Part shown: piece by piece, positions 1 to 6,102 of the stretch
Position numbering within the stretch: position 1 is the stretch's first letter
How the letters are laid out: each line of letters begins with the position of its first letter
Source of the DNA: Bacillota bacterium
GTDB taxonomy: Bacteria > Bacillota > DTU065
DNA: 12,259 nucleotides
Reading direction: 5' to 3'
Assembly: GCA_012842235.1 (NCBI GenBank)
Contig: DUTE01000096.1
Span: forward strand, 1-12,259
Position numbers and translations under genes: made by a program
Notes under the pieces: model-generated
Seen by the model: only the letters and a program-made list of their open reading frames with translations
The model's database searches: none
What the model was told of the DNA's origin: nothing

Positions 1-80
1 CAAAGAACAACACGATAGTTGTGTTTTGCATTTTTTGCTACATATTCCTGGGTATCAACATGCTCTATTTGCTGTTGCAT
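1..80 (-). CDS. Unidentified protein, N-terminal fragment only
   Basis: An ATG at 80-78 is preceded by a purine-rich ribosome binding site (GAGGGGTG, about 5 bases upstream) and opens a frame with no stop to the window edge. The 26 visible residues begin MQQQIEHVDTQEYVAKN and end in HNYRVVL. They are hydrophilic, with no signal peptide. I do not recognise the family from so short a piece. It lies downstream of yhbY on the same strand, but a strong terminator stands between them, so it probably has its own promoter in 81-137; I could not find a convincing one. The good ribosome binding site and uninterrupted frame are the only support. Confidence 0.55.
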   Translation of the reverse strand, partial: MQQQIEHVDTQEYVAKNAKHNYRVVL

Positions 81-137
81 ATATCGCACCCCTCTCTAGT
101 GTAGTTATTTCCAAATATTCCCAAAAGGATATATAAG

Positions 138-183
138 AAAAACCTTAGACAATTCTGCTAAGGCAGAATTATCTGGGGTTTTT
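138..183 (-). terminator. Rho-independent terminator overlapping the yhbY stop codon
   Basis: Inverted repeat AATTCTG (151-157) / CAGAATT (164-170) with a 6-base loop. It continues outward past one mismatch (150/171) through AGA/TCT, two G-U pairs and AACC/GGTT to runs of A on the left and T on the right. On the minus strand the hairpin is followed by a T-rich tail. The TAG stop of yhbY (158-160) lies in the loop, so the last codons form one arm. Confidence 0.8.
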
Positions 184-451
184 TGTCGTTAGCACGGAAC
201 AAAAGAATTACACGTCCAAGCACTTGTATTAATTCTGTACCAGGTAGCCTATCTACAAGCACATACGCTAGTTCCTTTGGCTCTTCTTCCACTGATTTTA
301 ACACCCTAATCTTGATTAACTCTCTTGCTGTAAGTGCTTCATCTACTAAGCTTATGGTCCCATCGGAAATACCGTCTTTACCAATTTGGATAATTGGTTC
401 TTCGGTATTAGCTAGAGCTTTTAAATAAGCTCTTTGTTTACTTGTGAGCAA
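158..451 (-). CDS. yhbY: YhbY-family RNA-binding protein (CRM domain)
   Basis: A small single-domain CRS1-YhbY (CRM) protein of about 97 residues, the usual size. Family features visible are the opening LTSKQRAYLKALA, the GxxG loop in IQIGKDGIS (about residues 22-30), LTARELIKIRVL and the closing VLYR-like segment GRVILLFR. In E. coli and related bacteria YhbY associates with pre-50S ribosomal subunits, so a role in ribosome assembly is expected here. Two adjacent TTG codons (454 and 451) could start it. The ribosome binding site AGGAGG is only 4 bases from the first but 7 from the second, and homologs usually begin M-L-T, so I chose 451. The common Bacillota neighbours obg, proBA and nadD are not visible. 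The family call is very secure. Confidence 0.93.
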   Translation of the reverse strand: MLTSKQRAYLKALANTEEPIIQIGKDGISDGTISLVDEALTARELIKIRVLKSVEEEPKELAYVLVDRLPGTELIQVLGRVILLFRANDKKPQIILP

Positions 452-493
452 CAAAATGCCTCCTTTAATATAAGTATAACAATTTATTTAGAT

Positions 494-518
494 AAGGGAT
501 GCCAAAAAGGCATCCCTT
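494..518 (-). terminator. Probable terminator after the substrate-binding protein gene
   Basis: A perfect 10-base stem AAGGGATGCC (494-503) / GGCATCCCTT (509-518) closes a 5-base loop, 47 bases beyond the stop codon of the substrate-binding protein gene and upstream of yhbY. The tail on the minus strand is TTATCTAAAT, poorer in T than usual, so termination may be partial and some transcripts may run into yhbY. Confidence 0.65.
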
Positions 519-564
519 TCCCTCTTTGATTTTAACAGAGGTTGAATACTAGAGCAATATGAGA

Positions 565-1842
565 CTACAGAAGCTTAACAAATCTTTCAAATTCTCTTTG
601 TTTGCGTTTCATTTCATCGGTCATAAGCTTTGCAGCTTTACGAATCGCTTTTTCCGGGTCTTCTTTTTGCAAAATAACTTCCATAACTGCATTTGTCATA
701 TGCCTTGTGCCTATTACAGAGCCAACACCAAAAGCTGGCCATGTTCCGGCTGCAGCTTGTTCACGTATTATCTTTCTGTCGTTTTCGGGTATATCTGCCT
801 TCTCTAAGGTTTTTAGGTTAGCAGAAAGATAAACTGAGTTAGCGATTGCAGCCATTTTACCATTTAAATAGCCTGTCTGGATCTCTTCAGAAAGCCACCA
901 TTTCAAAAACTCCCATGACTCATCGATATGCTTTGACCCTTTCATGATACCCCAACTTGCATCGTGAACCCAGGCTGTGTGATTGATTTTGCCATCTTCT
1001 CCTACTGTTCCTGGAACTAGGCCTAATTGGAACTTATCTATTAGCTGTGGTGCTCCAAATCTAATACTTGGGTATACCCAGCTAGCATGGAGAAGTATTG
1101 GCATTTCACCATTGATAAAGGAGTTATAGCCTTGAATCTCTGGATCGATCCCATGTTTTGTAAAAAAGTCGGTAAATTCAATGAATCCTTGTATTGCCTC
1201 AGGAGAATCTAGTGCTGAGGCTAAGCGATCGTCTGTTATCATTGCACCGCCTCTTTGCCAAGCAAAGGTGGCTACACCAAACCATTTAGGTGCTAAATAG
1301 CCATCAAAGCCAGCACTCAGTTTACGAGCTGCAAGCTTCGGTAGGATGGCTCTTAGTTCATCCCAAGTGTTAGGGATTGCCAAACCTACTTCATTTAAAA
1401 CATCTGTACGATAGTAACCTAATTGAGGGCTTACCCCTTCTGGTAGACCATACCAAGCTCCATTGTAAGAATGAGTCTTCCAAGTCCCCTGAGGAAGATC
1501 AGCTATCACTTTTTCAAACTCTCCAGGATAGCGTTTATTCAGATCAGGAACGATAGCACCACGAATAGCAAAATCAAAAAGCTGCTCTGCTCCTGTCATC
1601 ACTATGTCAGGACAGTCTCCTGCTGCCAAAGCAAGGAGTGCTTTTTCAAAGTGATCTTCCCAAGCGGCGATCTTAATATCAACCTCGATTCCTGTCTTTG
1701 GTGTAAACTTAGTCTCAATAAGGTCTTTGGCTACTCTAATCTCTTCGTTAGAAGCGATCCACCAAATCTCTATTGTTTTGGCCTTGGCTAAAGACATTAC
1801 TGAGACAATCAACACTAAAAGAACAATCGAAAACCTCCTCAT
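565..1842 (-). CDS. ABC transporter extracellular solute-binding protein, family 1 (sugar type)
   Basis: A 425-residue protein with the family 1 solute-binding fold. After the signal peptide come the first beta strand TIEIWWIASNEE (23-34), an LLALAAGDCPDIV segment (about 69-81), the YGLPEGVSPQLGYYRTDVLNEVG region typical of maltose/multiple-sugar binding proteins, the NTWDEL motif and a C-terminal helical part. It should capture a sugar or similar solute outside the membrane and deliver it to an ABC permease. The signal peptide is MRR, a hydrophobic core (6-18) and an Ala-Lys-Ala cleavage site at 19-21. There is no lipobox cysteine; the only nearby Cys is residue 77, in the mature part. This is unusual for a Gram-positive binding protein, which is normally lipid-anchored. 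No permease or ATPase gene is in the window, so it is an orphan here. The ribosome binding site GGAGGGGG is well placed before ATG 1842. The substrate cannot be told from sequence. Confidence 0.9.
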   Translation of the reverse strand: MRRFSIVLLVLIVSVMSLAKAKTIEIWWIASNEEIRVAKDLIETKFTPKTGIEVDIKIAAWEDHFEKALLALAAGDCPDIVMTGAEQLFDFAIRGAIVPDLNKRYPGEFEKVIADLPQGTWKTHSYNGAWYGLPEGVSPQLGYYRTDVLNEVGLAIPNTWDELRAILPKLAARKLSAGFDGYLAPKWFGVATFAWQRGGAMITDDRLASALDSPEAIQGFIEFTDFFTKHGIDPEIQGYNSFINGEMPILLHASWVYPSIRFGAPQLIDKFQLGLVPGTVGEDGKINHTAWVHDASWGIMKGSKHIDESWEFLKWWLSEEIQTGYLNGKMAAIANSVYLSANLKTLEKADIPENDRKIIREQAAAGTWPAFGVGSVIGTRHMTNAVMEVILQKEDPEKAIRKAAKLMTDEMKRKQREFERFVKLL

Positions 1843-2140
1843 ATTTTCCCCCTCCGTTTTAGCGTGATTAAAGTTTTGAAAATAGCCTAGTTACCCCAAA
1901 AATATCTATTGCTTTGATGATATCTTTCTGTAATTATATATTTTTGTATTAACTGAGGCTATAATATTTTTTCCACGTTAAACGATTTTATCCTGTATTT
2001 TTGGGGCAAATATTAATTTCCATTAAGTAAATTAATTATTCATCAATGAACAAAAATAATGATTTAGTCTAGTGAGTTTCTTGCTATTTTTAGATCTCCT
2101 CTTTTAGCCTATCCTCTTATTACATGCTTTTAAAAAACAA
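1843..2140. other. Long AT-rich leader of the substrate-binding protein gene, with a spaced inverted repeat
   Basis: About 300 bases without a gene lie between the substrate-binding protein gene and the rex terminator. The stretch is very AT-rich. It holds an 11-base inverted repeat, CCCCAAAAATA (1894-1904) and TATTTTTGGGG (1996-2006), with 91 bases between the arms. A TATAAT-like hexamer occurs on the minus strand near 1934-1939 without a good -35 partner. The arms could be two operator half-sites or the closing stem of a structured leader RNA. I recognise no known riboswitch. Confidence 0.45.
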
Positions 2141-2166
2141 AAATGGCGCTAAGCTTGGCGCCATTT
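2141..2166 (-). terminator. Rho-independent terminator of rex
   Basis: Stem AAATGGCGC (2141-2149) / GCGCCATTT (2158-2166), 9 base pairs, with an 8-base loop. On the minus strand it is followed by a long T tract broken by one G (down to about 2130). The rex stop codon TAA (2165-2167) overlaps the first arm. Confidence 0.9.
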
Positions 2167-2809
2167 AACTATTTTTCTCTCTGAGCCGAAAACTTAAGGC
2201 AAACAGACTATCACTAATATGAACATGTTCAACTATAACATTTTCTGGCACTGAAAGCTTAATAGGAGCAAAGTTCCATATCCCTTTTACTCCTTCTTGA
2301 GTTAATATATCCGCTACTTGTTGAGCCTGAGATGCAGGGACTGTAATAACCCCTATATCTACAGGGTTTTCTTTTAAGAAAGATCGGAGTTCAGTCATTA
2401 GCTTAATTTCTATGTCCGCGACTTTTTTCCCAACTACCTCTTCTCTAACATCAAATGCAGCAACTAACTCAAAGCCTCTGCGACGAAAATTTGTATAACT
2501 AGCTAATGCCCGGCCTAAATTTCCTACACCAATCAAAACCATTGTATGCTGTTTTTCAAGACCAAGGATTTTACTTATCTCCTTATACAAATTGCTTACT
2601 CTATAACCATATCCTTGTTGACCAAATTCACCAAAATAGCTAAGGTCTTGCCTTATCTGTGATGGCGTAATCCCCATCATTTCGCCTAGTTCTCGCGAAG
2701 ACACCCTTTCTATCCCACCCTGTTCTAGCTGGGATAGAACCCGATAATACATCGCTAAACGCGAAACAACTCTCTGGGGGATCTGTTTACCATCTGTTTT
2801 TTTAGTCAT
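2165..2809 (-). CDS. rex: Redox-sensing transcriptional repressor Rex
   Basis: A 214-residue protein of normal Rex length. The N-terminal winged-helix DNA-binding domain includes IPQRVVSRLAMYYRVL, VSSRELGEMMGITPSQIRQDLSYFGEFG and GYGYRV (about residues 10-70). A Rossmann NAD(H)-binding domain follows, with the glycine motif VLIGVGNLGRAL (about 91-102), the acidic turn AAFDV and VITVPASQAQ; the C-terminal helix SDSLFALSFRLRE contributes to the dimer. Rex dimers bind operators when NAD+ is high and release them when NADH rises, controlling fermentation and respiration genes. The start is ATG 2809 with ribosome binding site GGGGGAG. It is divergent from the GH84 gene across 136 bases. I looked for a TTGTGAAA- or TTGTTAA-type Rex operator in the intergenic regions and saw none convincing. 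Confidence 0.97.
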   Translation of the reverse strand: MTKKTDGKQIPQRVVSRLAMYYRVLSQLEQGGIERVSSRELGEMMGITPSQIRQDLSYFGEFGQQGYGYRVSNLYKEISKILGLEKQHTMVLIGVGNLGRALASYTNFRRRGFELVAAFDVREEVVGKKVADIEIKLMTELRSFLKENPVDIGVITVPASQAQQVADILTQEGVKGIWNFAPIKLSVPENVIVEHVHISDSLFALSFRLREKNS

Positions 2810-2945
2810 TTTACTCCCCCTATCTAGATATTTATAAACATTTTTTACTAAAAAGCCTCTTTTTCATTTATTCACCTTTAGAACTTAAAATCCTCGAAGG
2901 AAAAGCATCTTTTTAACAGAAAATCCTTATTTGAGGTGATTTGGC

Positions 2946-4313
2946 ATGTCAAAATTTGCTATACGAGGTATAATAGAAGGCTTCTATGGACGTCCGTGGA
3001 GCCATTCTGACCGTCTTAATATGATTAATTTCTTAGGCCAACAGGAGATGAACACTTATGTTTATGCCCCTAAAGATGATCCCTACCACCGTTATGACTG
3101 GCGAACTCTCTATCCTGCAGATCATATAAAAGACTTTTCTGAATTAATTTCTGCTGGCAACAAAGTTGGTGTCTCAATAGTATGGGCTTTAAGCCCTGGC
3201 CTTTCTCTTGTTTATTCTTCTTCCCATGAACTTGCACTTTTAAAAAATAAATTCAAAGCTATGCAAACAATAGGGTTCAAAAAGTTTGGACTTTTCTTTG
3301 ATGATATACCAAACAAACTTATTCACAAAGAAGATATGGAAAAATTTTCTTCTTTAGCATTAGCCCAAGCCTATATCGCCAATGAGATTCTTGCTTACTT
3401 AAAAGAGCTTGACCCCGATGCTGAACTGTTTTTTTGCCCAACAGAATACATGGGAAGTGGCGATAGTTCCTATCTTAACGAACTAGGTAACCAACTCAAC
3501 CAGGATATTCAAATCTTTTGGACCGGGCCACAGGTCTGCTCTAATACTTTAGATCTAAATAATGCTAAAACTGTTTCACAAACAATTAAACGCAAAGTCC
3601 TTTTTTGGGATAACTATCCCGTAAACGACGCTTCGATGCAACCTGAGTTGCATATTGGCCCTTATATTAACCGAGACAAGGAACTTCTCAAATACTCTTC
3701 AGGCATTCTACTCAATCCGATGGATTTAGTAGAAACATCAAAGATCGCCATCTTCTGTGCTGCACAGTTTTTAAATGACCCCCTAGACTACTCTCCAGAC
3801 TCTGCATGGCGTTCAGCTATCGAATTCCTTGTGGGTAGTGAACAAAAAGAGGCCTTTATTCGTTTTGCTAAAGCAAATTCGTATAGTTGTCTTGAACCTT
3901 ATCAACCTCAATATCTCGAAGATGCGATTAACGAGTTTCAAGCAAAACTTGATTTAAATGACTGGGAAAGTGCACTATCTGAGTCTATGCAGTTTTTTAC
4001 CCAACTTAAAACAGATCTTAGTGTACTTAATAAGCTACCACAAACACTTTCTCAAGAGATCAAACCTTGGCTAGAGGAGTACAAAGAGTGGCTAGAAATT
4101 GCCTTAAATGCTCTTACTATTTTAATTGAATTTCGAGATCTTAGCAAAGCCGATGCTGGAGATAAACTCAAAAAAGCACGTAAAGAACTTCGGGAAGGCT
4201 TGATTAGATCTGTTGATTTCCAAACTTATTGTTGTGGCGATGTCATCCACAACTTTGCTCAAAAGGTTTATCGCTCAACAAGTTATTTTCTCGCAAACAC
4301 GCCTTACTTTTAA
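2946..4313 (+). CDS. GH84 beta-N-acetylglucosaminidase (O-GlcNAcase-like), cytoplasmic
   Basis: A 455-residue glycoside hydrolase family 84 enzyme. Visible hallmarks are the entry strand RGIIEGFYGRPW (7-18), YAPKDDPYH (40-48), the catalytic Asp-Asp pair in LFFDDIP (119-120), FWTGPQVCS (191-199) and WDNYPVND (221-228), whose Asn and Asp match substrate-contacting residues of human OGA, then HIGPY and ILLNPMD. By family knowledge it removes terminal beta-linked GlcNAc by substrate-assisted catalysis, the two aspartates orienting the acetamido group. The catalytic barrel fills about residues 1-300; the remaining 150 are helical and charged, as in the helical domain of other GH84 proteins. It has no signal peptide, and no carbohydrate-binding module, unlike the large secreted clostridial hyaluronidase-like forms, so it should act in the cytoplasm, perhaps on GlcNAc sugars, muropeptide fragments or GlcNAc-modified proteins. 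Ribosome binding site GAGGTGAT lies 5 bases before ATG. The family is certain; the substrate is inference. Confidence 0.93.
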   Translation: MSKFAIRGIIEGFYGRPWSHSDRLNMINFLGQQEMNTYVYAPKDDPYHRYDWRTLYPADHIKDFSELISAGNKVGVSIVWALSPGLSLVYSSSHELALLKNKFKAMQTIGFKKFGLFFDDIPNKLIHKEDMEKFSSLALAQAYIANEILAYLKELDPDAELFFCPTEYMGSGDSSYLNELGNQLNQDIQIFWTGPQVCSNTLDLNNAKTVSQTIKRKVLFWDNYPVNDASMQPELHIGPYINRDKELLKYSSGILLNPMDLVETSKIAIFCAAQFLNDPLDYSPDSAWRSAIEFLVGSEQKEAFIRFAKANSYSCLEPYQPQYLEDAINEFQAKLDLNDWESALSESMQFFTQLKTDLSVLNKLPQTLSQEIKPWLEEYKEWLEIALNALTILIEFRDLSKADAGDKLKKARKELREGLIRSVDFQTYCCGDVIHNFAQKVYRSTSYFLANTPYF

Positions 4314-4356
4314 ACCTAGTAAACCTTTTTCCAGAAACAAAAAAGGAATTAAGAAC

Positions 4357-4409
4357 CAATTCAAATAAGAGACCACGTTTTTTAAAACGTTGGTCTCTTA
4401 TTTGAATTG
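4357..4409. repeat. Long near-perfect palindrome (hairpin)
   Basis: A perfect 19-base inverted repeat, with left arm CAATTCAAATAAGAGACCA (4357-4375) and its exact complement at 4391-4409. The centre CGTTTT/AAAACG extends the pairing past one bulged T (4390), giving a stem of about 25 base pairs with almost no loop. It follows the GH84 stop codon by about 40 bases. It lacks the GC-rich stem and T tract of an ordinary terminator, although it could still end or stabilise the GH84 transcript. It may instead be a small mobile-element relic. Confidence 0.85.
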
Positions 4410-4463
4410 AAATAGTAGTCTTCTCACATTGCTTCCTTTTCTAAAATGCATAGTATGTGTTGA

Positions 4464-4482
4464 GCAAAGCCAATAGCTTTGC
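4464..4482 (+). promoter_or_regulatory. Short hairpin in the leader of the Cys-rich protein gene
   Basis: GCAAAGC (4464-4470) and GCTTTGC (4476-4482) form a perfect 7-base stem with a 5-base loop. It ends about 10 bases before the ribosome binding site AAGGTGAG (4493-4500). It may protect the 5' end of the mRNA or tune translation. A weak promoter-like pair (TTGCTT, 16 bases, TAGTAT) lies just upstream at about 4430-4457. Confidence 0.4.
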
Positions 4483-4508
4483 ATCTTACAGAAAGGTGAG
4501 ATAACTAT

Positions 4509-5174
4509 ATGATCGAAACAATTATCCCGCCGATCCCACCGGTAAATGGGTGTCCAGGAGACAGACCACCTTCACAAGCTTGTATCAAAGTACAAAAAGT
4601 TTACGATGCAAGACGCACTAGAATATGCGAATTAAGACAGTTTAGTGCATCTCCAGATGTACCCTCTGGCTTAGGACCCTATGTAGTAATCTCCTGTGAA
4701 ATTGTACCAAATAGCGATAGAGTTATTTCTACAAGTATCGTCCCAATTCCTGGAACAATACCTCCTCTTGCTGAAGTAAATGCTGTCATTGCCTGTGATG
4801 TTGAATTTGTGGTCCTAGATAGTTTTGGAACAGAATACACGTTTATCAGAGAAGTTCTCTTTAATGTCACTGTAATTCTCTATACTCCCGATCCTAATAT
4901 GTTAGTTCAAGCTGAAATTCAATGTGAGTGCTTAGACGCTTGCCTTGAACCATTTGACACTGGTGAATGTGTCATTGTCTCTTGCTACTTTGGTGCCTTT
5001 ATTCAAATTAAAGTTCATGCAGAAGCTGAGCTTTGTGTCAAAGAGTATGGCGAATGCTTATGGCCAGAGATCTCTACACAATCTCCTAACCCATGTATCG
5101 AATTTCTTGATCCAGAAGTTACAGATTTTCCACCTTTTAACCTGCCACAACAGGAAGACTTTGCTAATAGCTAA
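4509..5174 (+). CDS. Cys-rich protein of unknown function, possibly spore-associated
   Basis: A 221-residue acidic protein with 13 cysteines and no signal peptide or membrane segment. It opens with a Pro-rich stretch (TIIPPIPPVNGCPGDRPP), then CIKVQKVYDARRTRICELRQF (about 25-45). The rest is mostly alternating hydrophobic residues suggesting beta structure (YVVISCEIV, AVIACDVEFVVLD, FIREVLFNVTVILYTPD), with Cys-rich spacers (QCECLDAC, GECVIVSCYFGAFIQIKVHAEAELCVKEYGEC). It ends in an acidic Pro-rich tail. The KVYDA...C pattern recalls uncharacterised clostridial Cys-rich proteins, some thought to belong to the spore surface; this is from memory and the call is tentative. Ribosome binding site AAGGTGAG and its own terminator show that it is a real single-gene unit. 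Disulfide cross-linking or metal binding would be plausible roles for the cysteines. Confidence 0.8.
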   Translation: MIETIIPPIPPVNGCPGDRPPSQACIKVQKVYDARRTRICELRQFSASPDVPSGLGPYVVISCEIVPNSDRVISTSIVPIPGTIPPLAEVNAVIACDVEFVVLDSFGTEYTFIREVLFNVTVILYTPDPNMLVQAEIQCECLDACLEPFDTGECVIVSCYFGAFIQIKVHAEAELCVKEYGECLWPEISTQSPNPCIEFLDPEVTDFPPFNLPQQEDFANS

Positions 5175-5180
5175 CACCAA

Positions 5181-5206
5181 AACAGGCCTGCTTAAGCAGG
5201 CCTGTT
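5181..5206 (+). terminator. Rho-independent terminator of the Cys-rich protein gene
   Basis: A perfect 11-base stem AACAGGCCTGC (5181-5191) / GCAGGCCTGTT (5196-5206) with TTAA loop, followed by CTTTTTCTTTCC. It starts 6 bases after the stop codon. Confidence 0.95.
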
Positions 5207-5355
5207 CTTTTTCTTTCCTACTTCTAAATAATCGGGGAAAGAAAGTCTTTACTATGTTTTTCTGGTAGCCTTATGTAAATATAAAACAGACTTCTCCTCC
5301 TAAAGCATAGATTATGTGGTTACTGATCAGGTTCTCCTAGACTAATATTCTCAGT

Positions 5356-5384
5356 TTGTCCCCAAAGGCCTGCTAATTTATACT
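5356..5384 (+). promoter_or_regulatory. Sigma-A-type promoter of the CAP-domain gene
   Basis: -35 TTGTCC (5356-5361), a 17-base spacer and -10 TATACT (5379-5384), which places transcription start near 5391 and leaves a leader of about 25 bases before the TTG start codon. The hexamers match consensus at 4/6 and 5/6 positions. Confidence 0.65.
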
Positions 5385-5415
5385 TGAGTCAGTTGATATT
5401 TAGGAGGTGAATCTG

Positions 5416-5952
5416 TTGTCACTTAAGCTGAAAACAAAAAGGACAAGCTCCTTCTTCATATCCTATTTCACAGTTTTGACTTTGGTCCTTGTTCTAGGTC
5501 TAACTTCTGTAGTCTCTGCTGCTACACTACCAAATTACACAACAAATACACTTGAGCCGCAAGAACTCACAAGTCTTGAGCAAACAAGTCTAACACTAAT
5601 TAACCGAGATCGTGCAAGATACGGCATTGCTCCACTAAAATCAGATCCCTATCTTAATGCTCTCGCTCAAAAAAGAGCCGAGGAAATGATCGCCAAAAAA
5701 CGTATTTCTCATGTTCTCCCTACACTAGGCTCTCCTTGGACAAGCCTAAAACAATATAATATTTCGTATAGAACAGCTAGTGAAAACCTGCAGTATGGTG
5801 CAAGAACCCCATATGAAGCACATCTTTATCTAATGCAAAGTTTCAGCCACAGAACAAGCATTCTTCGTAGAGATTTTAATAATGTAGGCTTGGCAATTGT
5901 CCCAAATGGTTACGGTGGATACTTGCAGGTTCAATTGTTTGTTGGTAGATAA
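5416..5952 (+). CDS. Secreted CAP/SCP-domain protein (YkwD-like)
   Basis: A 178-residue exported protein. The charged N-terminus (KLKTKR) and a hydrophobic core form a signal peptide ending VVSA-ATL (cut after about residue 35). The mature part is one CAP (SCP/PR-1) domain: EQTSLTLINRDRARYGIAPLKSDPYLNALAQKRAEEM, then ISH, TASENLQYG and SHRTSILRRDFNNVGLAIV. The conserved His-Glu-His set is His99, Glu123 and His145. YkwD-type CAP proteins are common in Bacillota, often cell-wall or spore associated; their biochemical role is unsettled. A GTG at 5407 is in frame but lies inside the ribosome binding site AGGAGGTGA, so the TTG at 5416, 5 bases after that site, is the likely start. It stands alone between two terminators. 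Confidence 0.9.
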   Translation: MSLKLKTKRTSSFFISYFTVLTLVLVLGLTSVVSAATLPNYTTNTLEPQELTSLEQTSLTLINRDRARYGIAPLKSDPYLNALAQKRAEEMIAKKRISHVLPTLGSPWTSLKQYNISYRTASENLQYGARTPYEAHLYLMQSFSHRTSILRRDFNNVGLAIVPNGYGGYLQVQLFVGR

Positions 5953-6022
5953 CTTATTTTTTAACTTATTGACTGGTTTTTTAACCCCCTTTTATCAGTC
6001 AATAGATGATAAATCCCCTCTA

Positions 6023-6057
6023 AAAAGAGAGCCTTCTTTGAACTGAGGCTCTCTTTT
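6023..6057. terminator. Bidirectional terminator between convergent genes
   Basis: An 11-base stem AAAAGAGAGCC (6023-6033) / GGCTCTCTTTT (6047-6057) with a 13-base loop. The T-rich flank on each strand fits termination of both the CAP gene (plus) and the nitrilase-family gene (minus), which converge here. Confidence 0.85.
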
Positions 6058-6102
6058 CTTCAACTATTTTCTATCGTTTTTCGATTAAATCTCGGAAAAT
6101 TC

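Noticed and set aside
183..832. Plus-strand open frames opposite yhbY and the 3' end of the binding-protein gene
   Set aside because: They lie antisense to clearly coding genes, have no ribosome binding site and encode Ser/Cys/Phe-rich sequence typical of shadow frames.
1860..2140. Riboswitch or small RNA gene in the long leader
   Set aside because: I recognise no known riboswitch core; only the spaced inverted repeat is reported, as unexplained structure.
2810..2945. Possible Rex operator between rex and the GH84 gene
   Set aside because: No sequence close to TTGTGAAA-N-TTTCACAA or TTGTTAA-N4-TTAACAA was found; the short AAAAGC...CTTTTT direct repeats there look like chance in AT-rich DNA.
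4945..5268. A second plus-strand frame overlapping the Cys-rich protein gene and its terminator
   Set aside because: It is out of frame with the better-supported gene, runs through a strong terminator and has no good ribosome binding site.
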